Part shown: in pieces, positions 10,209-19,475 of the stretch
Position numbering within the stretch: the stretch's first letter is position 1
How the letters are laid out: each line of letters starts with the position of its first letter
Source: Marisediminitalea aggregata
GTDB lineage: Bacteria > Pseudomonadota > Gammaproteobacteria > Enterobacterales > Alteromonadaceae
Assembly (NCBI RefSeq): GCF_900129565.1
Contig: NZ_FQWD01000002.1
Coordinates: forward strand, 310,001 to 374,000
DNA length: 64,000 nt
Direction of reading: 5' to 3'
Made by a program: the position numbers and the translations under genes
Notes under the pieces: generated by a model
Told to the model about the DNA's origin: nothing
What the model saw: only the letters and a program-made list of their open reading frames with translations
Database searches by the model: none

Positions 10209-11126
10209 ATGCCGTTTGTTTCAGTCATTGTACCCAATTACAACCACGCCCGTTTTTTAACTGAACGCATCGACAGTATCCTTCAGCAGGATTATCAGGA
10301 TTACGAACTGATTCTTCTGGACGATAAGAGTACCGACAACAGCGCAGAGGTACTGGCCTCTTACGCACCCCATCCCAAAGTCAGCCATTTAATTGTAAAT
10401 GACGTCAACTCCGGTAGCCCTTTTGTTCAATGGCAAAAAGGACTTGAGCTAGCCCAGGGCGAATATATCTGGCTGGCTGAAAGTGATGATGTGGCAGCCC
10501 CCGACTTTTTATCCAAATTGACTCACTTTGCCGACAATGAAGCCGACGTGGCAATCGCATTTGCCCGCTCTTATCGCATTGACGAGCACGGAAATAATCA
10601 GGGCTTCAATGCCTGGGGCGAAGTCATTCAACCCGCTCGCTGGACTGCCCCATTTGTTAATGCTGGCAACAGCGAGATTGCCCGGTTCCTGATCCATAGA
10701 AACACTATTCCTAATGCGTCTGCCGTATTGTTTAAACGGTCGTTGGGTTTAAAGTATATAAGCGACATTATGAACTACCGCTATTGTGGAGACTGGCTGT
10801 TTTGGATATTGCTGGCCTCTCATGGCAATGTGGCTTACAGCCCGGAGACATTTAACTACTTCAGACGGTATGACACCGCAACCAGTTTAAAACGCGACAG
10901 TGCGCGCCTGGCAGCGAGATTTGCCGAATACAATGCCGTCGTTGAAGCTGCTCTTGCCCGGCAAATGCCCGGGGCGAACGCGCCACTTCAGCACGACTGG
11001 ATGATTGAGGAATGGATGGCCAATAAACAACACCTCACCTGGCTGGAATACCTCACACCGAATTTACGCCCGGCTCAGCGCCTACGCTTTTACAAAGCAC
11101 TCATCAAACAAATAATAAAGCGTTAA
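10209..11126 (+). CDS. GT2 family glycosyltransferase
   Basis: A family 2 GT-A enzyme of about 305 residues: FVSVIVPNYNHARFLTERI at the N-terminus, LILLDDKSTDNS next, then the metal site WLAESDD, and a C-terminal region with two-aspartate character near RYCGDWLFW. It should use a nucleotide sugar to extend the lipid-linked oligosaccharide. The open frame reaches a TTG at 10,179, but the ATG at 10,209 follows an AAGGGA stretch at about 11 bases and begins right at the conserved fold, so it is preferred. It lies 69 bases after the previous gene and 9 bases before the next, in the same transcription direction. Confidence 0.85.
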   Translation: MPFVSVIVPNYNHARFLTERIDSILQQDYQDYELILLDDKSTDNSAEVLASYAPHPKVSHLIVNDVNSGSPFVQWQKGLELAQGEYIWLAESDDVAAPDFLSKLTHFADNEADVAIAFARSYRIDEHGNNQGFNAWGEVIQPARWTAPFVNAGNSEIARFLIHRNTIPNASAVLFKRSLGLKYISDIMNYRYCGDWLFWILLASHGNVAYSPETFNYFRRYDTATSLKRDSARLAARFAEYNAVVEAALARQMPGANAPLQHDWMIEEWMANKQHLTWLEYLTPNLRPAQRLRFYKALIKQIIKR

Positions 11127-11135
11127 GGAACCGCG

Positions 11136-12089
11136 ATGAATCAAACGTTTTGTACTATTAGTTCGTACAGCTTTATGCCTTATGTACTGTCACTGCACGA
11201 CTCGCTGAAACAGTTTAACCCCGACATTCATTTACATGTCATGATCTCCGATCCGGTTAGCGACGAAGACTTAAAGCGATACCATAAAGACAATTTATTC
11301 GTGACGAGTTACCAGGTGCTGTGTGAGGATGGCATGGGAAAAGCGATTTGCGATAAATACGCGCAACAAGACCAGAACTTATTTCGCTGGGCAATGAAAT
11401 CGGTGTTAACACGCTACTTATTAAATACGTACGACAAGGTAATTTGCGCCGACTGCGATCTGAACTTCTTCAGTGATTACCAGTTCCTGTTTGATAAACT
11501 CGATACCGCCAGTGTGTTACTCACTCCACACATGCGGTGTTCCGATCCGACCATAGATCCTCATGACTTTCAGCTAAACTTTGTAGATGGCATGTACAAT
11601 GCGGGATTCGTCGCAGCGTCTAAAGCCGGTATCCCAGCGATGGAATACTGGGCAAAGTGCTGTTTATTCAAGTGTGAAGTCAATGGCGCAGAAGGATATT
11701 TCGCAGACCAGCGGTATCTGGATATCCTGCCAACCCGCTTTGAAGGCGTCGAATCACTTCGTCATCGGGGCTGTAATGTGGGTAACTGGAATCAAGTGGA
11801 CTGCAAGCGTGAGCTGGTAGACGGTGAAGTCAAAATTAACGGTGAATTCGACGTCGTATTTATCCATTTTACGAAGAGTATGTTTCGTGGCATCTACACT
11901 GGCTCAGATGCGCTTCTGAAACCCTTTGCCGATAAATATGCGGACCGGGTAAAAAAATTTGGTGGACCTGACCTATGGGCAGATCTCACCACGCAGTTTG
12001 AAGAAGAGCAACGTCAGGCCGAGAAGAAAGCAGGCGCTGAATACCGCAAGAACAAGCTTAAACGCATGCTTGGCCTGAGCAGAGGCTAA
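11136..12089 (+). CDS. GT8-like nucleotide-diphospho-sugar transferase
   Basis: The 317-residue protein opens with FCTISSYSFMPYVLSLHDSL and has the DxD-type motif VICADCDLNFF near residue 110, followed by MYNAGFVAASKAG and FADQRYLDILP. That pattern is seen in GT8-like and nucleotide-diphospho-sugar transferase proteins of capsule loci. The last 40 residues are highly charged (EEEQRQAEKKAG), probably a helical membrane-surface tail. It is the last gene of the plus-strand glycosyltransferase run and is convergent with the gene at 12,143. Its exact CAZy family is uncertain. Confidence 0.78.
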   Translation: MNQTFCTISSYSFMPYVLSLHDSLKQFNPDIHLHVMISDPVSDEDLKRYHKDNLFVTSYQVLCEDGMGKAICDKYAQQDQNLFRWAMKSVLTRYLLNTYDKVICADCDLNFFSDYQFLFDKLDTASVLLTPHMRCSDPTIDPHDFQLNFVDGMYNAGFVAASKAGIPAMEYWAKCCLFKCEVNGAEGYFADQRYLDILPTRFEGVESLRHRGCNVGNWNQVDCKRELVDGEVKINGEFDVVFIHFTKSMFRGIYTGSDALLKPFADKYADRVKKFGGPDLWADLTTQFEEEQRQAEKKAGAEYRKNKLKRMLGLSRG

Positions 12090-12142
12090 GCGCTCATTAA
12101 GGTTGCTGACGTTTTCTGCAGCCTTTAAACGAACCTATCACA

Positions 12143-13228
12143 CTACGCATGCTGTTGGCGAAGAGAAGCAAAATACGCTTCCTCGCCAATCATTTGTTTT
12201 AATGCCTCAATCGACTGCTTAGCGGCGACAGACAGGGTTAGCCTAAGCGCCTCGTCGTTCAATAAGGTTACGATTTTAGCTGCCATTGCTGAAGTATCGT
12301 GCTCATCTACTACAAAACCGGTCTCACCATCCTGAATGAGATCGGCTATCCCCTGATGTCGCGTGCTAACGACAGGTAGCCCGCCCAGCATTGCTTCTGA
12401 TACAGACACGGGTGTCCCCTCCCGGTCTCCATCGCTACTGACAACCGAATGCTGAACATATATCGTGGCTTCTTGCATTAAGGTAGCTACGTCATCGTGA
12501 GATTTCGCACCGAGAAAACGAACATTTGGTATAGCTAAATCGTCACACAAGCTCTTACAAACGGGTAACAGCGGACCATCACCTACCATGGTCAAAGACG
12601 CGTCAGGGCATTGCTGAAGTACTTTCTGAAACGCAAGCAATGTCAGCCACGGGGCCTTCTTCTCTACAAATCGTCCTACGGTAAGTAGATGCTGCCCGCT
12701 ATTCTGATACTGATGATTGCTAAAACCGTTGTAAGGCAGGCACGGCAGGTACTTAATTTTGTCCGGGTTACACCCTAGCGAGACTAACTGCTCTGTCATT
12801 GAAGTACTGACTGAAATAACTGACTTGGCGAACGTAAACAAGCGGGCATATTTGTCTTTGTAGTGGTCAATGACATCGTATTTAAATGCATCATAACCAT
12901 GGAAGTGAACAATCAGGTCGATGCCCAGCTTTTCACAGGCATTCATGGCGCCCACGCCAATCGGCCCAAACTCGGCAAAGCAGCAAGTGACGTTCTGCGA
13001 TTTCAATAAATGAGCCAGCGTATAGTCGTAGTAGTCATTCGCTATACCCAGGACTTTTTTAGCCCGGTAAGCCAGCTTATGAGTAATAGAGGGCTCAAAC
13101 CCATCCATCCTGAACGGCGTACTGCCACCGTGGATAACAATACAATTTTCACCCAACATATCGATATGGCGGCGCACAAAGGTTTCGCTAACCTGATTAT
13201 TGGAAGCTACCAGTACGGCAACTGTCAT
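12143..13228 (-). CDS. GT4 family glycosyltransferase
   Basis: The 361-residue protein has GT-B features: HFHGYDAFKYD in the N-terminal half, HLLTVGRFVEKKAP at the start of the donor domain, and EGTPVSVSEAMLGGLPVVST as the E-x7-E donor site. This resembles colanic-acid WcaL/AmsK-type enzymes. It is transcribed on the minus strand after another GT4 gene (13,383-14,540), with a 154-base gap between them, so it may have its own promoter. It is likely to add a sugar to the same polymer. Specificity is unknown. Confidence 0.86.
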   Translation of the reverse strand: MTVAVLVASNNQVSETFVRRHIDMLGENCIVIHGGSTPFRMDGFEPSITHKLAYRAKKVLGIANDYYDYTLAHLLKSQNVTCCFAEFGPIGVGAMNACEKLGIDLIVHFHGYDAFKYDVIDHYKDKYARLFTFAKSVISVSTSMTEQLVSLGCNPDKIKYLPCLPYNGFSNHQYQNSGQHLLTVGRFVEKKAPWLTLLAFQKVLQQCPDASLTMVGDGPLLPVCKSLCDDLAIPNVRFLGAKSHDDVATLMQEATIYVQHSVVSSDGDREGTPVSVSEAMLGGLPVVSTRHQGIADLIQDGETGFVVDEHDTSAMAAKIVTLLNDEALRLTLSVAAKQSIEALKQMIGEEAYFASLRQQHA

Positions 13229-13382
13229 GACTTACCCCGTTATTAATTCAAATCTGACCGGATACAAGCCAGCCTGAGTTTACCGATTTATACCATATCA
13301 TAACTGTACATTATTCAAACGGTTATAGCTGTTTTTTCCAACAGTTGTTGCCAGTACCACTGTGTAGGGGCAATGTCTGTAA

Positions 13383-14540
13383 TTAGTCGGCAATGGTGTT
13401 AAAGATTTGCTCAGCGCGTCTGGCCGCATTCTCCCAGTCGAATTGACTGACTGCGTGCTCGCGTCCCGCCCGACCATATTCATTCGCTAGCGCAGGGGAT
13501 TGTAGGAAGCTCGCTACGGCACTGGCCAACGCTTCAGGTTTAGTTGCATCTACGATTTTACCCGTTTGCTCGGCTATCAATGTTTCTTTGGTGCCGCCGG
13601 AGTCGCCGGCAATCACCGGTTTCGCGCAAGCTTGCGCTTCTACCAGTACCATGCCAAACCCTTCGATATCCTGTCCTTCTGTGCGGTTTGGCAAAATAAA
13701 CACATCGCAGTGCTGATAGCACTTAATCATGGTGTCATCGTCACAGGCAGTGAGGATGTCTACATGCGCTTGCACCCCAAGTCGCTCGACCGTATCCCTC
13801 AATAACTGCTCACATTCGCCATGACCTATAACCACATAGTGCGCTTGCGGACATACTGATAACACCTGAGGCATCGCCTCGATCATCTTGTCCTGCCCTT
13901 TGCGCGCCTGCAGACGCCCAACGGTGACAATTAGCTGCTTATTTTGCCAGCCCATTTTAGCCAGAAATCCGGTATCAGGCTGTGCTAATGGAACAAACTT
14001 GTTGGTATCTGCGCCTGGGTGCATCACCACCACTTTTGACATCACACTGTTATCTACTCGCTCAACGATGCCAGCGCTATTGTGACTGTTACAAATTATT
14101 TTTGCCGCGCTTCGCATAACCATTTTCGTGAGACTATTTAACTCACGTGACAATGCACTGGCTTCCAGGTCCTCGCCATGTACGTAACAAGCATAGGGAA
14201 CACCCAGCGTTTTGTTGATAAAAAACGCCATGAGCCCCTCTGGTAATACACGGCCACAATGTATCATTTCAATCTTGTTTGCTTTTACCAGCTTGCGAAG
14301 CCGGCGATAGCTACGATAGTAGTATTTGAGCCCTTCCAGACTGGCCAGTCCCCATTGCGGGCTATATAAAGGCATGCGGGTTATGGGCAGATCAGACTGC
14401 GCATCGAACGCTTCAACATCCGGTTGCTCGTCTGCAACGACCAGATAATTATCACCTAAACGGGAATAGAGCTCCCAAAACCATCGGCCACTTCCACCCG
14501 ACGCAGGTGGAAAATTCTGACTGAGCACCAGGGTTTTCAA
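13383..14540 (-). CDS. GT4 family glycosyltransferase
   Basis: The 385-residue protein starts with VLSQNFPPASGGSGRWFWEL, a usual GT4 opening for PimB/WcaC-like enzymes. It has VTVGRLQARKGQDKM at the donor-domain entry and EGQDIEGFGMVLVEAQACAKPVIAG as the donor site. It probably adds a hexose or mannose-like sugar to the repeat unit, but that is not provable here. Its start at 14,540 faces a 440-base gene-free region shared with the divergent gene at 14,983. Confidence 0.86.
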   Translation of the reverse strand: MKTLVLSQNFPPASGGSGRWFWELYSRLGDNYLVVADEQPDVEAFDAQSDLPITRMPLYSPQWGLASLEGLKYYYRSYRRLRKLVKANKIEMIHCGRVLPEGLMAFFINKTLGVPYACYVHGEDLEASALSRELNSLTKMVMRSAAKIICNSHNSAGIVERVDNSVMSKVVVMHPGADTNKFVPLAQPDTGFLAKMGWQNKQLIVTVGRLQARKGQDKMIEAMPQVLSVCPQAHYVVIGHGECEQLLRDTVERLGVQAHVDILTACDDDTMIKCYQHCDVFILPNRTEGQDIEGFGMVLVEAQACAKPVIAGDSGGTKETLIAEQTGKIVDATKPEALASAVASFLQSPALANEYGRAGREHAVSQFDWENAARRAEQIFNTIAD

Positions 14541-14982
14541 TGTGAACTCCAGTTATGTCTTTAATTTGTACAGAAATATAACAGCAGAATACCCGCGCCC
14601 CCTCCGGCTGTAAACAGGAATTGCCGAAGAAACCCATATTCACAGCAGGTCTTTACCTATTGGCAAGTTGGCCTGATAAACACATTACAACCTGATGATT
14701 AAATAGCATTTATTAGGAAAACACTGGTTTCTGTACGCAGTGAGCCAATTCCATCGCTTCAAACAGCCCTAATAGCAAGTGGAGTAACAGCAAATTCGCC
14801 GTGAAAATCGCGATTCAACCAGGGAGATTTATTCGACAGCAGGCAGGTAAAGGTATCGGTTATTTAACCACGCGAGTTTTTCGTAAGATGAAGAATTATC
14901 GGAAAATATTGCGCCTTTTTATTCACAATAAAGCGTAATACACTAACGTTACTGTTCGAGTGCGACACAACAAGGATTTCTT
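14541..14982. other. gene-free region between divergent EPS operons
   Basis: This 442-base stretch separates the minus-strand GT4 gene from the plus-strand TIGR03087-type gene and must hold promoters for both. I see AT-rich patches near 14,700 and 14,885-14,945 but no convincing -35/-10 pair, no sigma-54-like -24/-12 element and no coding frame with a ribosome site. A Shine-Dalgarno AAGGA at 14,972-14,976 belongs to the downstream TTG start. Confidence 0.5.
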
Positions 14983-16218
14983 TTGCATTGCCTTTATTTA
15001 GCTCAGCGTGTGCCCTTTCCCCCTAACAAAGGTGAGAAACTACGCTCGTTCCATCAGATAAACTTTTTACGGCAACAAGGCATTGCTATTTCTGTTGCAG
15101 CCCCTGTTGAAAACGATGATGAACTCCCTTACTTTGACCAGTTGCGTGACCAGTATGGTTGTCAGGTTTATCACGCCGCACTGGGCAATAAACTCGCCCG
15201 TTACGGCTTGGGTTTTCTTGGCAACGCATCAATGAGTGAAGCCCACTTTTACAGCAGGGCGCTGCAAACGCAAATCGATGACGTGCTGGCAGGTGGCGAT
15301 ATAGACGCCATTGTGTGCACGGCATCCAGCATGGCAAACTACGTCTTTCGCTCGCATGTCCTTAAGACGAGCGCCGTCAAGCCAACACTGATCATGGACT
15401 TTATGGACATGGACTCGAACAAGTGGGATCAATACACAAACGCCGCACGTTTTCCCATGAGCTGGGTTTACCGGCGTGAGGCTGCCTGTGTAAGACGATT
15501 AGAAAAGCGTGTGGGTAATACCTTCGATGCCTGCTTCTTCGTCGCTGAACCAGAAACAGCCCTGTTTAAAACAGAAAACCCGGCAATAAAAGCCAATGTA
15601 GTAACCATTGGCAACGGCATTGATCCAACTGAGTTTCACCCTGCCGACACGCCGGCAGCCGTCGACGTCCCCAGGCTACTATTCGCTGGCGTAATGGACT
15701 ATGCGCCCAATGTCGATGCCATGATGTGGTTCTATCGGCATGTATGGCCAGCGGTAGTCTCCGCATGGCCTCAGGCTACCTTAACCATTGCGGGTATGAA
15801 CCCAGCACCGGAAATTCGTCAGCTTGCCGAGCAGCCCGGTATAACGGTAACCGGATTTGTTGATGATATTTTGCCGTATTTCCATGAGAGTAACCTGTTT
15901 GTTGCGCCTTTCCGCATCGCTCGCGGTATTCAGAATAAGATTTTACAAGCCTTTGCTTGTGGGTTACCGGTCGTCGCGACATCAATGGGGGCTGAAGGCA
16001 TTGTTTACCAGGACGGTGAAAGCATACATATCGGCGATACACCCGAGGCGATGCTGAACGCCATTGAAACATTAATGTCGTCACCGGCACATTATCAGGC
16101 AGTCAGGCAATCCGCATTGGACACCATTGCCGCACATTACTCCTGGCAGGGCAAGTTACAGTCACTGTTATCGCTACTGCCTGACAACCAAAAAGAAAAA
16201 GAGGTGCAGGCCGAATGA
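14983..16218 (+). CDS. XrtA/PEP-CTERM-associated glycosyltransferase (TIGR03087-like)
   Basis: The 411-residue GT4-type protein opens with YLAQRVPFPPNKGEKLRSFH, the hallmark of the TIGR03087 family found with exosortase A loci, and has MDSNKWDQYT in the middle and a donor domain with RIARGIQNKILQAFACGLPVVAT. It should be a cytoplasmic glycosyltransferase of the exosortase-linked exopolysaccharide. It starts at TTG 14,983, supported by AAGGA with a 6-base spacer and the conserved N-terminus. Its last four bases (ATGA) overlap the acetyltransferase gene, which in turn overlaps the beta-helix gene, so the three form one tightly coupled unit. Confidence 0.86.
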   Translation: MHCLYLAQRVPFPPNKGEKLRSFHQINFLRQQGIAISVAAPVENDDELPYFDQLRDQYGCQVYHAALGNKLARYGLGFLGNASMSEAHFYSRALQTQIDDVLAGGDIDAIVCTASSMANYVFRSHVLKTSAVKPTLIMDFMDMDSNKWDQYTNAARFPMSWVYRREAACVRRLEKRVGNTFDACFFVAEPETALFKTENPAIKANVVTIGNGIDPTEFHPADTPAAVDVPRLLFAGVMDYAPNVDAMMWFYRHVWPAVVSAWPQATLTIAGMNPAPEIRQLAEQPGITVTGFVDDILPYFHESNLFVAPFRIARGIQNKILQAFACGLPVVATSMGAEGIVYQDGESIHIGDTPEAMLNAIETLMSSPAHYQAVRQSALDTIAAHYSWQGKLQSLLSLLPDNQKEKEVQAE

Positions 16219-16808
16219 AGTCGTTAATTAAGTCGGTCATACGGCTGGTCTTTCTATTACTGGCCTTCCCTTTTTGGGTTGGTTTTACGCTGCAATCAAT
16301 ACTCATGGGCAAAGATCAGGCCACCACTAGTTGGTCGCAAATGGTTAGCCTGTTTCCCGGCTTGATAGGCGTGTATTTACGCGCCGCTTTCTATCGCCTG
16401 GTACTTAATAACACCAGCCAAAATACCGTCATCGGATTTGGTACGTTGTTCTCTCAGCACGACACACATATCAGTGACGGCGTTTATATTGGCCCGCAAT
16501 GCAATATTGGCAAATGCCGTATCCAGGCAAATTGTTTACTCGGCAGTGGTGTGCATATTATGAGTGGCAAAGGGCAACACAATTTCTCTGATCCTGACAC
16601 ACCACTCCGGGAACAAGGCGGTACATTTACTCAGGTAGAGATTGGTGAAGACTCCTGGTTGGGCAACGGCGCTTTAGTCATGGCAAATGTCGGAAAAAAA
16701 TGTGTTGTCGCTGCTGGTAGCGTGGTTATTTCTGATGTCCCGGATTACGCCATTGTAGGGGGCAACCCAGCTAAAGTTCTGGGAAGCCGCAAGCCAAAAG
16801 ACACATGA
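16215..16808 (+). CDS. left-handed beta-helix (hexapeptide) acetyltransferase
   Basis: The 197-residue protein has a hydrophobic N-terminal segment (residues about 5-30) followed by hexapeptide repeats from VIGFGTLFSQ onward, and ends with the family signature VGGNPAKVLGSR. A His in the loop GKGQHNFSDP is a candidate catalytic base. It resembles WcaF/serine-acetyltransferase-like enzymes that O-acetylate sugars using acetyl-CoA. Its start overlaps the previous stop as ATGA and its stop overlaps the next gene the same way. Together with the two OafA-like genes it implies an acetylated polymer. Confidence 0.83.
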   Translation: MKSLIKSVIRLVFLLLAFPFWVGFTLQSILMGKDQATTSWSQMVSLFPGLIGVYLRAAFYRLVLNNTSQNTVIGFGTLFSQHDTHISDGVYIGPQCNIGKCRIQANCLLGSGVHIMSGKGQHNFSDPDTPLREQGGTFTQVEIGEDSWLGNGALVMANVGKKCVVAAGSVVISDVPDYAIVGGNPAKVLGSRKPKDT

Positions 16809-17905
16809 TAATGTTAAAGCGATGGTTCCTAGTTGTCGTCTGTATGCTGATGTTAAACAGCATGCATACTGTTGCGGCAGAAGCTAAGCGCCATATTACG
16901 GTTGAAAGTAGTGAACAACTCTATGCGGCTATTCACGAAGCCAATCGAGTAGGCGGCAACACCACCATACAGCTGCGTCGCGGTCTATACGCGATTCACC
17001 GCCCGATTGTGGTCACCGCACCGGGGATCACTTTGCAATCGGAATCGCTTAATGCGAAGGACGTAGTCTTGCGCGGTCCGGGAATGAAACAAACAGGCCA
17101 GGTGTTCAGCCTGCTACGCGTGAATGCACCTCATTTTAGTTTTATTGGTTTAACTGCAGAACAAGCGCCGAATCACATTATTCAGGTAGCGGGTGAAAAC
17201 AATGCAGATTATTTCCACTTGTCGCGTTCTGTGCTACGCGACAGCTATGAGCAATTATTAAAGGTCAGCCATCGGCCTGGACAGCCGGAGGCTGCTGACT
17301 TCGGAGTCGTTGAGTATAGCACCTTCGCTTATTCAGCAGGTATTGGCCCACAATATTATATTGGCGGCATTGACCTGCACTTGGGACAACACTGGCACAT
17401 CCGACACAATCAGTTTTACGGGATTGCCAGCCCCGCCAAGCGCGTAGCTGAACACGCTATCCATCTTTGGTATAGCAGCGGACATATTACTGTGGAAGAC
17501 AACATCATTGTAAACAGTGATCGTGGCATTGGCTTTGGCATGGCCAATAAGGGGAACCAAGGTGGGGTGATAAAAGATAACTGGATAATACACGCTGACA
17601 ATGGCCACCCTTATGCAGATGCGGGTATCACGCTGGAAAGTTCGCCCGATACCATTGTAAGCGGTAACTGGGTTCTGCAATATCACAGCTATCCCAACAG
17701 TATTGAATACCGATTTCCAGCAACTCAGCGTGTAGAAATCACTAACAATACCACGAACAAACGTATACGGCGCCGTAACGGTGGTGGCGCCACCGTCACA
17801 AACAACCACAATGCTGATAAGTTAACGCCCTTACAAGTGTCGACGCTTATTGAACGCTTTCCGCCTGAATACCGGCCAGCCGTCAGAGCGGCAATAGCGC
17901 AATAG
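16805..17905 (+). CDS. secreted right-handed parallel beta-helix protein
   Basis: The 366-residue protein has a signal peptide (RWFLVVVCMLMLNSMHTVAA) and then a repetitive Asn/Gly/Ile pattern typical of right-handed parallel beta-helices (ITVEDNIIVNSDRGIGFG, TIVSGNWVLQYHS, VEITNNTTNKRIRR). Such folds include polysaccharide lyases, C5-epimerases and depolymerases. I see no motif that fixes the activity, so 'polysaccharide-processing periplasmic protein' is inference from the fold and from being translationally coupled to an acetyltransferase and glycosyltransferase. It starts ATG-ATA-ATG; either ATG could serve. It is convergent with the exosortase gene, with only 6 bases between stop codons. 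Confidence 0.75.
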   Translation: MIMLKRWFLVVVCMLMLNSMHTVAAEAKRHITVESSEQLYAAIHEANRVGGNTTIQLRRGLYAIHRPIVVTAPGITLQSESLNAKDVVLRGPGMKQTGQVFSLLRVNAPHFSFIGLTAEQAPNHIIQVAGENNADYFHLSRSVLRDSYEQLLKVSHRPGQPEAADFGVVEYSTFAYSAGIGPQYYIGGIDLHLGQHWHIRHNQFYGIASPAKRVAEHAIHLWYSSGHITVEDNIIVNSDRGIGFGMANKGNQGGVIKDNWIIHADNGHPYADAGITLESSPDTIVSGNWVLQYHSYPNSIEYRFPATQRVEITNNTTNKRIRRRNGGGATVTNNHNADKLTPLQVSTLIERFPPEYRPAVRAAIAQ

Positions 17906-17911
17906 CTTTGC

Positions 17912-19462
17912 TTATTGCCCTAATCTCACATCATCACTTAACGACGCGTACTGTTTTTCAATAAACGCACTTAGCTGGGCCTGTTGACGGGCTAATTCAC
18001 GTCGCTCCACTTCCATTGAAAGTGCAACAACACCGCCATGAGCTGGCTCACCCGACAACGTCTTCGCAATCTGTGCAATTTTGGTTTCACGCTGGTTAGC
18101 ATAGACAGACTGGTTAAGCACAAACCAATAAGCCATCAAGCGCAACTGCCCGCTCGGAGAAGAAATAAGCTCCATACTATAGGGCTTGTCTAACGCGTCT
18201 ATTTTTATATCTTCGACCTTGGTCCAGTTGTCCTGGTCGTAAAACCGATTGATTGAACTGATCAACTCCCCTTGCCCTGCGGCGTAGAAAGCCTGATAAA
18301 TCGTGATCTCAGCACTGGCATCTGCGTCCATCAACAAATAACGCTCTGCGGTCGCACGGCGATATTTCACCTGCCACGGCAAACGCATTGACGCATCATC
18401 AACGACGTCCTCAGTCGCGCGGTTGAAGGTATATGCCTTGTTTAACGCCTCAGGCAGTGCCGATTGGATAAACTGAAACCACACTGTAGACAGCACCATG
18501 ACTGCGGAAAAACCCGCTAATCCGGCTTTACCGTATGCCGAAATTGCCTGGCCACTGTGTTGCTCAACTCTCTCATTCGAGTCTGCAATGTCGTCAGCCG
18601 TCGATTTAGGCGCGCGCTCACGAATAAACTCACCTAATGCCAATAAGCAAATGATTACAAAAGCAAAGAAAAACCAACCGTATATCAGATGATCGGCACC
18701 TACCGCGTATTTCATATCGGACATATGTGCGATCATGATAATGCCGTAAACCCGCACAATATTCGCCGCAACGGGAAAGACGATAGACAACAATACAAAC
18801 GACGCCCTGCGCCAGGGTGCCTGCATATTCAAATAAGCGTACAAACTACCGATAACCAGAGAAGCTATAAAAAAGCTGATACCAGAACAGGCTTCTGCAA
18901 CCAGGAAACGGCCTTTAGGAATCTCAATATACAATCCACTGCGAAAGACCGGCACGCCACTGAGCTCCAGCAACTGTACGGAGAACGTTGCCGCTATTTG
19001 CTGTAAGAGGGGGACAAGTTCCTCGCCAATTGGAATACAAAATAAAATAAATACAAGGGGAAACAAAATGGTTCTGGCAGCTTTCGTTCCCAGTACAAAC
19101 CAGTACAACACCGGAAGGAGTGTGAACATAGCCGCATGCATGAAGATTTGGACATCCCCGGCTAAGCCGACAGCGTACAAGGCGACAAGGGGAGCGATAA
19201 AAATCAACGTCCACATACTGGGCTTAATCGGGGTGTTCAGTAATGCGTCGCGCTTCAGATAGATAAGGTAAAAGGCCCCAGGCAACACGAACATACAATG
19301 GTTAAAGATGTCCGAGCCATACCAAATGGCAACCGCTGAGACCAATCCCTTGTGAAAGACCAGTGCCCAGGCGGCCAGAACAACCAGCATAAGCACAGTA
19401 ACAGCGGAAAATGTAAGACGGACCGGATAGGCGCCACTGCCTGTGACTGATTGCTCCTGCAT
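17912..19462 (-). CDS. xrtA: exosortase A with fused EpsI domain
   Basis: About 516 residues. Residues 1 to about 290 are a multi-spanning exosortase with the expected catalytic triad: Cys192 in EACSGISFF, Arg237 in NIVRVYG, and His258 in ADHLIYGW. The C-terminal third (from about residue 330) follows another membrane helix and looks like the EpsI/DUF3485 domain (TAERYLLMDA, ELISSPSGQLRLMAYWF). Exosortase A is proposed to cleave PEP-CTERM sorting signals and transfer proteins at the inner membrane; EpsI is linked to exopolysaccharide export. The frame extends to 19,558, overlapping the upstream gene, but the ATG at 19,462 has a purine-rich AAGGGTAGCAG site, so I start there. It lies 13 bases after the deacetylase gene, same operon. 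Confidence 0.9.
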   Translation of the reverse strand: MQEQSVTGSGAYPVRLTFSAVTVLMLVVLAAWALVFHKGLVSAVAIWYGSDIFNHCMFVLPGAFYLIYLKRDALLNTPIKPSMWTLIFIAPLVALYAVGLAGDVQIFMHAAMFTLLPVLYWFVLGTKAARTILFPLVFILFCIPIGEELVPLLQQIAATFSVQLLELSGVPVFRSGLYIEIPKGRFLVAEACSGISFFIASLVIGSLYAYLNMQAPWRRASFVLLSIVFPVAANIVRVYGIIMIAHMSDMKYAVGADHLIYGWFFFAFVIICLLALGEFIRERAPKSTADDIADSNERVEQHSGQAISAYGKAGLAGFSAVMVLSTVWFQFIQSALPEALNKAYTFNRATEDVVDDASMRLPWQVKYRRATAERYLLMDADASAEITIYQAFYAAGQGELISSINRFYDQDNWTKVEDIKIDALDKPYSMELISSPSGQLRLMAYWFVLNQSVYANQRETKIAQIAKTLSGEPAHGGVVALSMEVERRELARQQAQLSAFIEKQYASLSDDVRLGQ

Positions 19463-19475
19463 ACTACTGCTACCC

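Noticed and set aside
14541..14982. Sigma-54 promoter for the exosortase locus
   Set aside because: Exosortase loci can be sigma-54 controlled, but I found no TGGCAC-N5-TTGC-type element in this gap or in 21,803-21,955.
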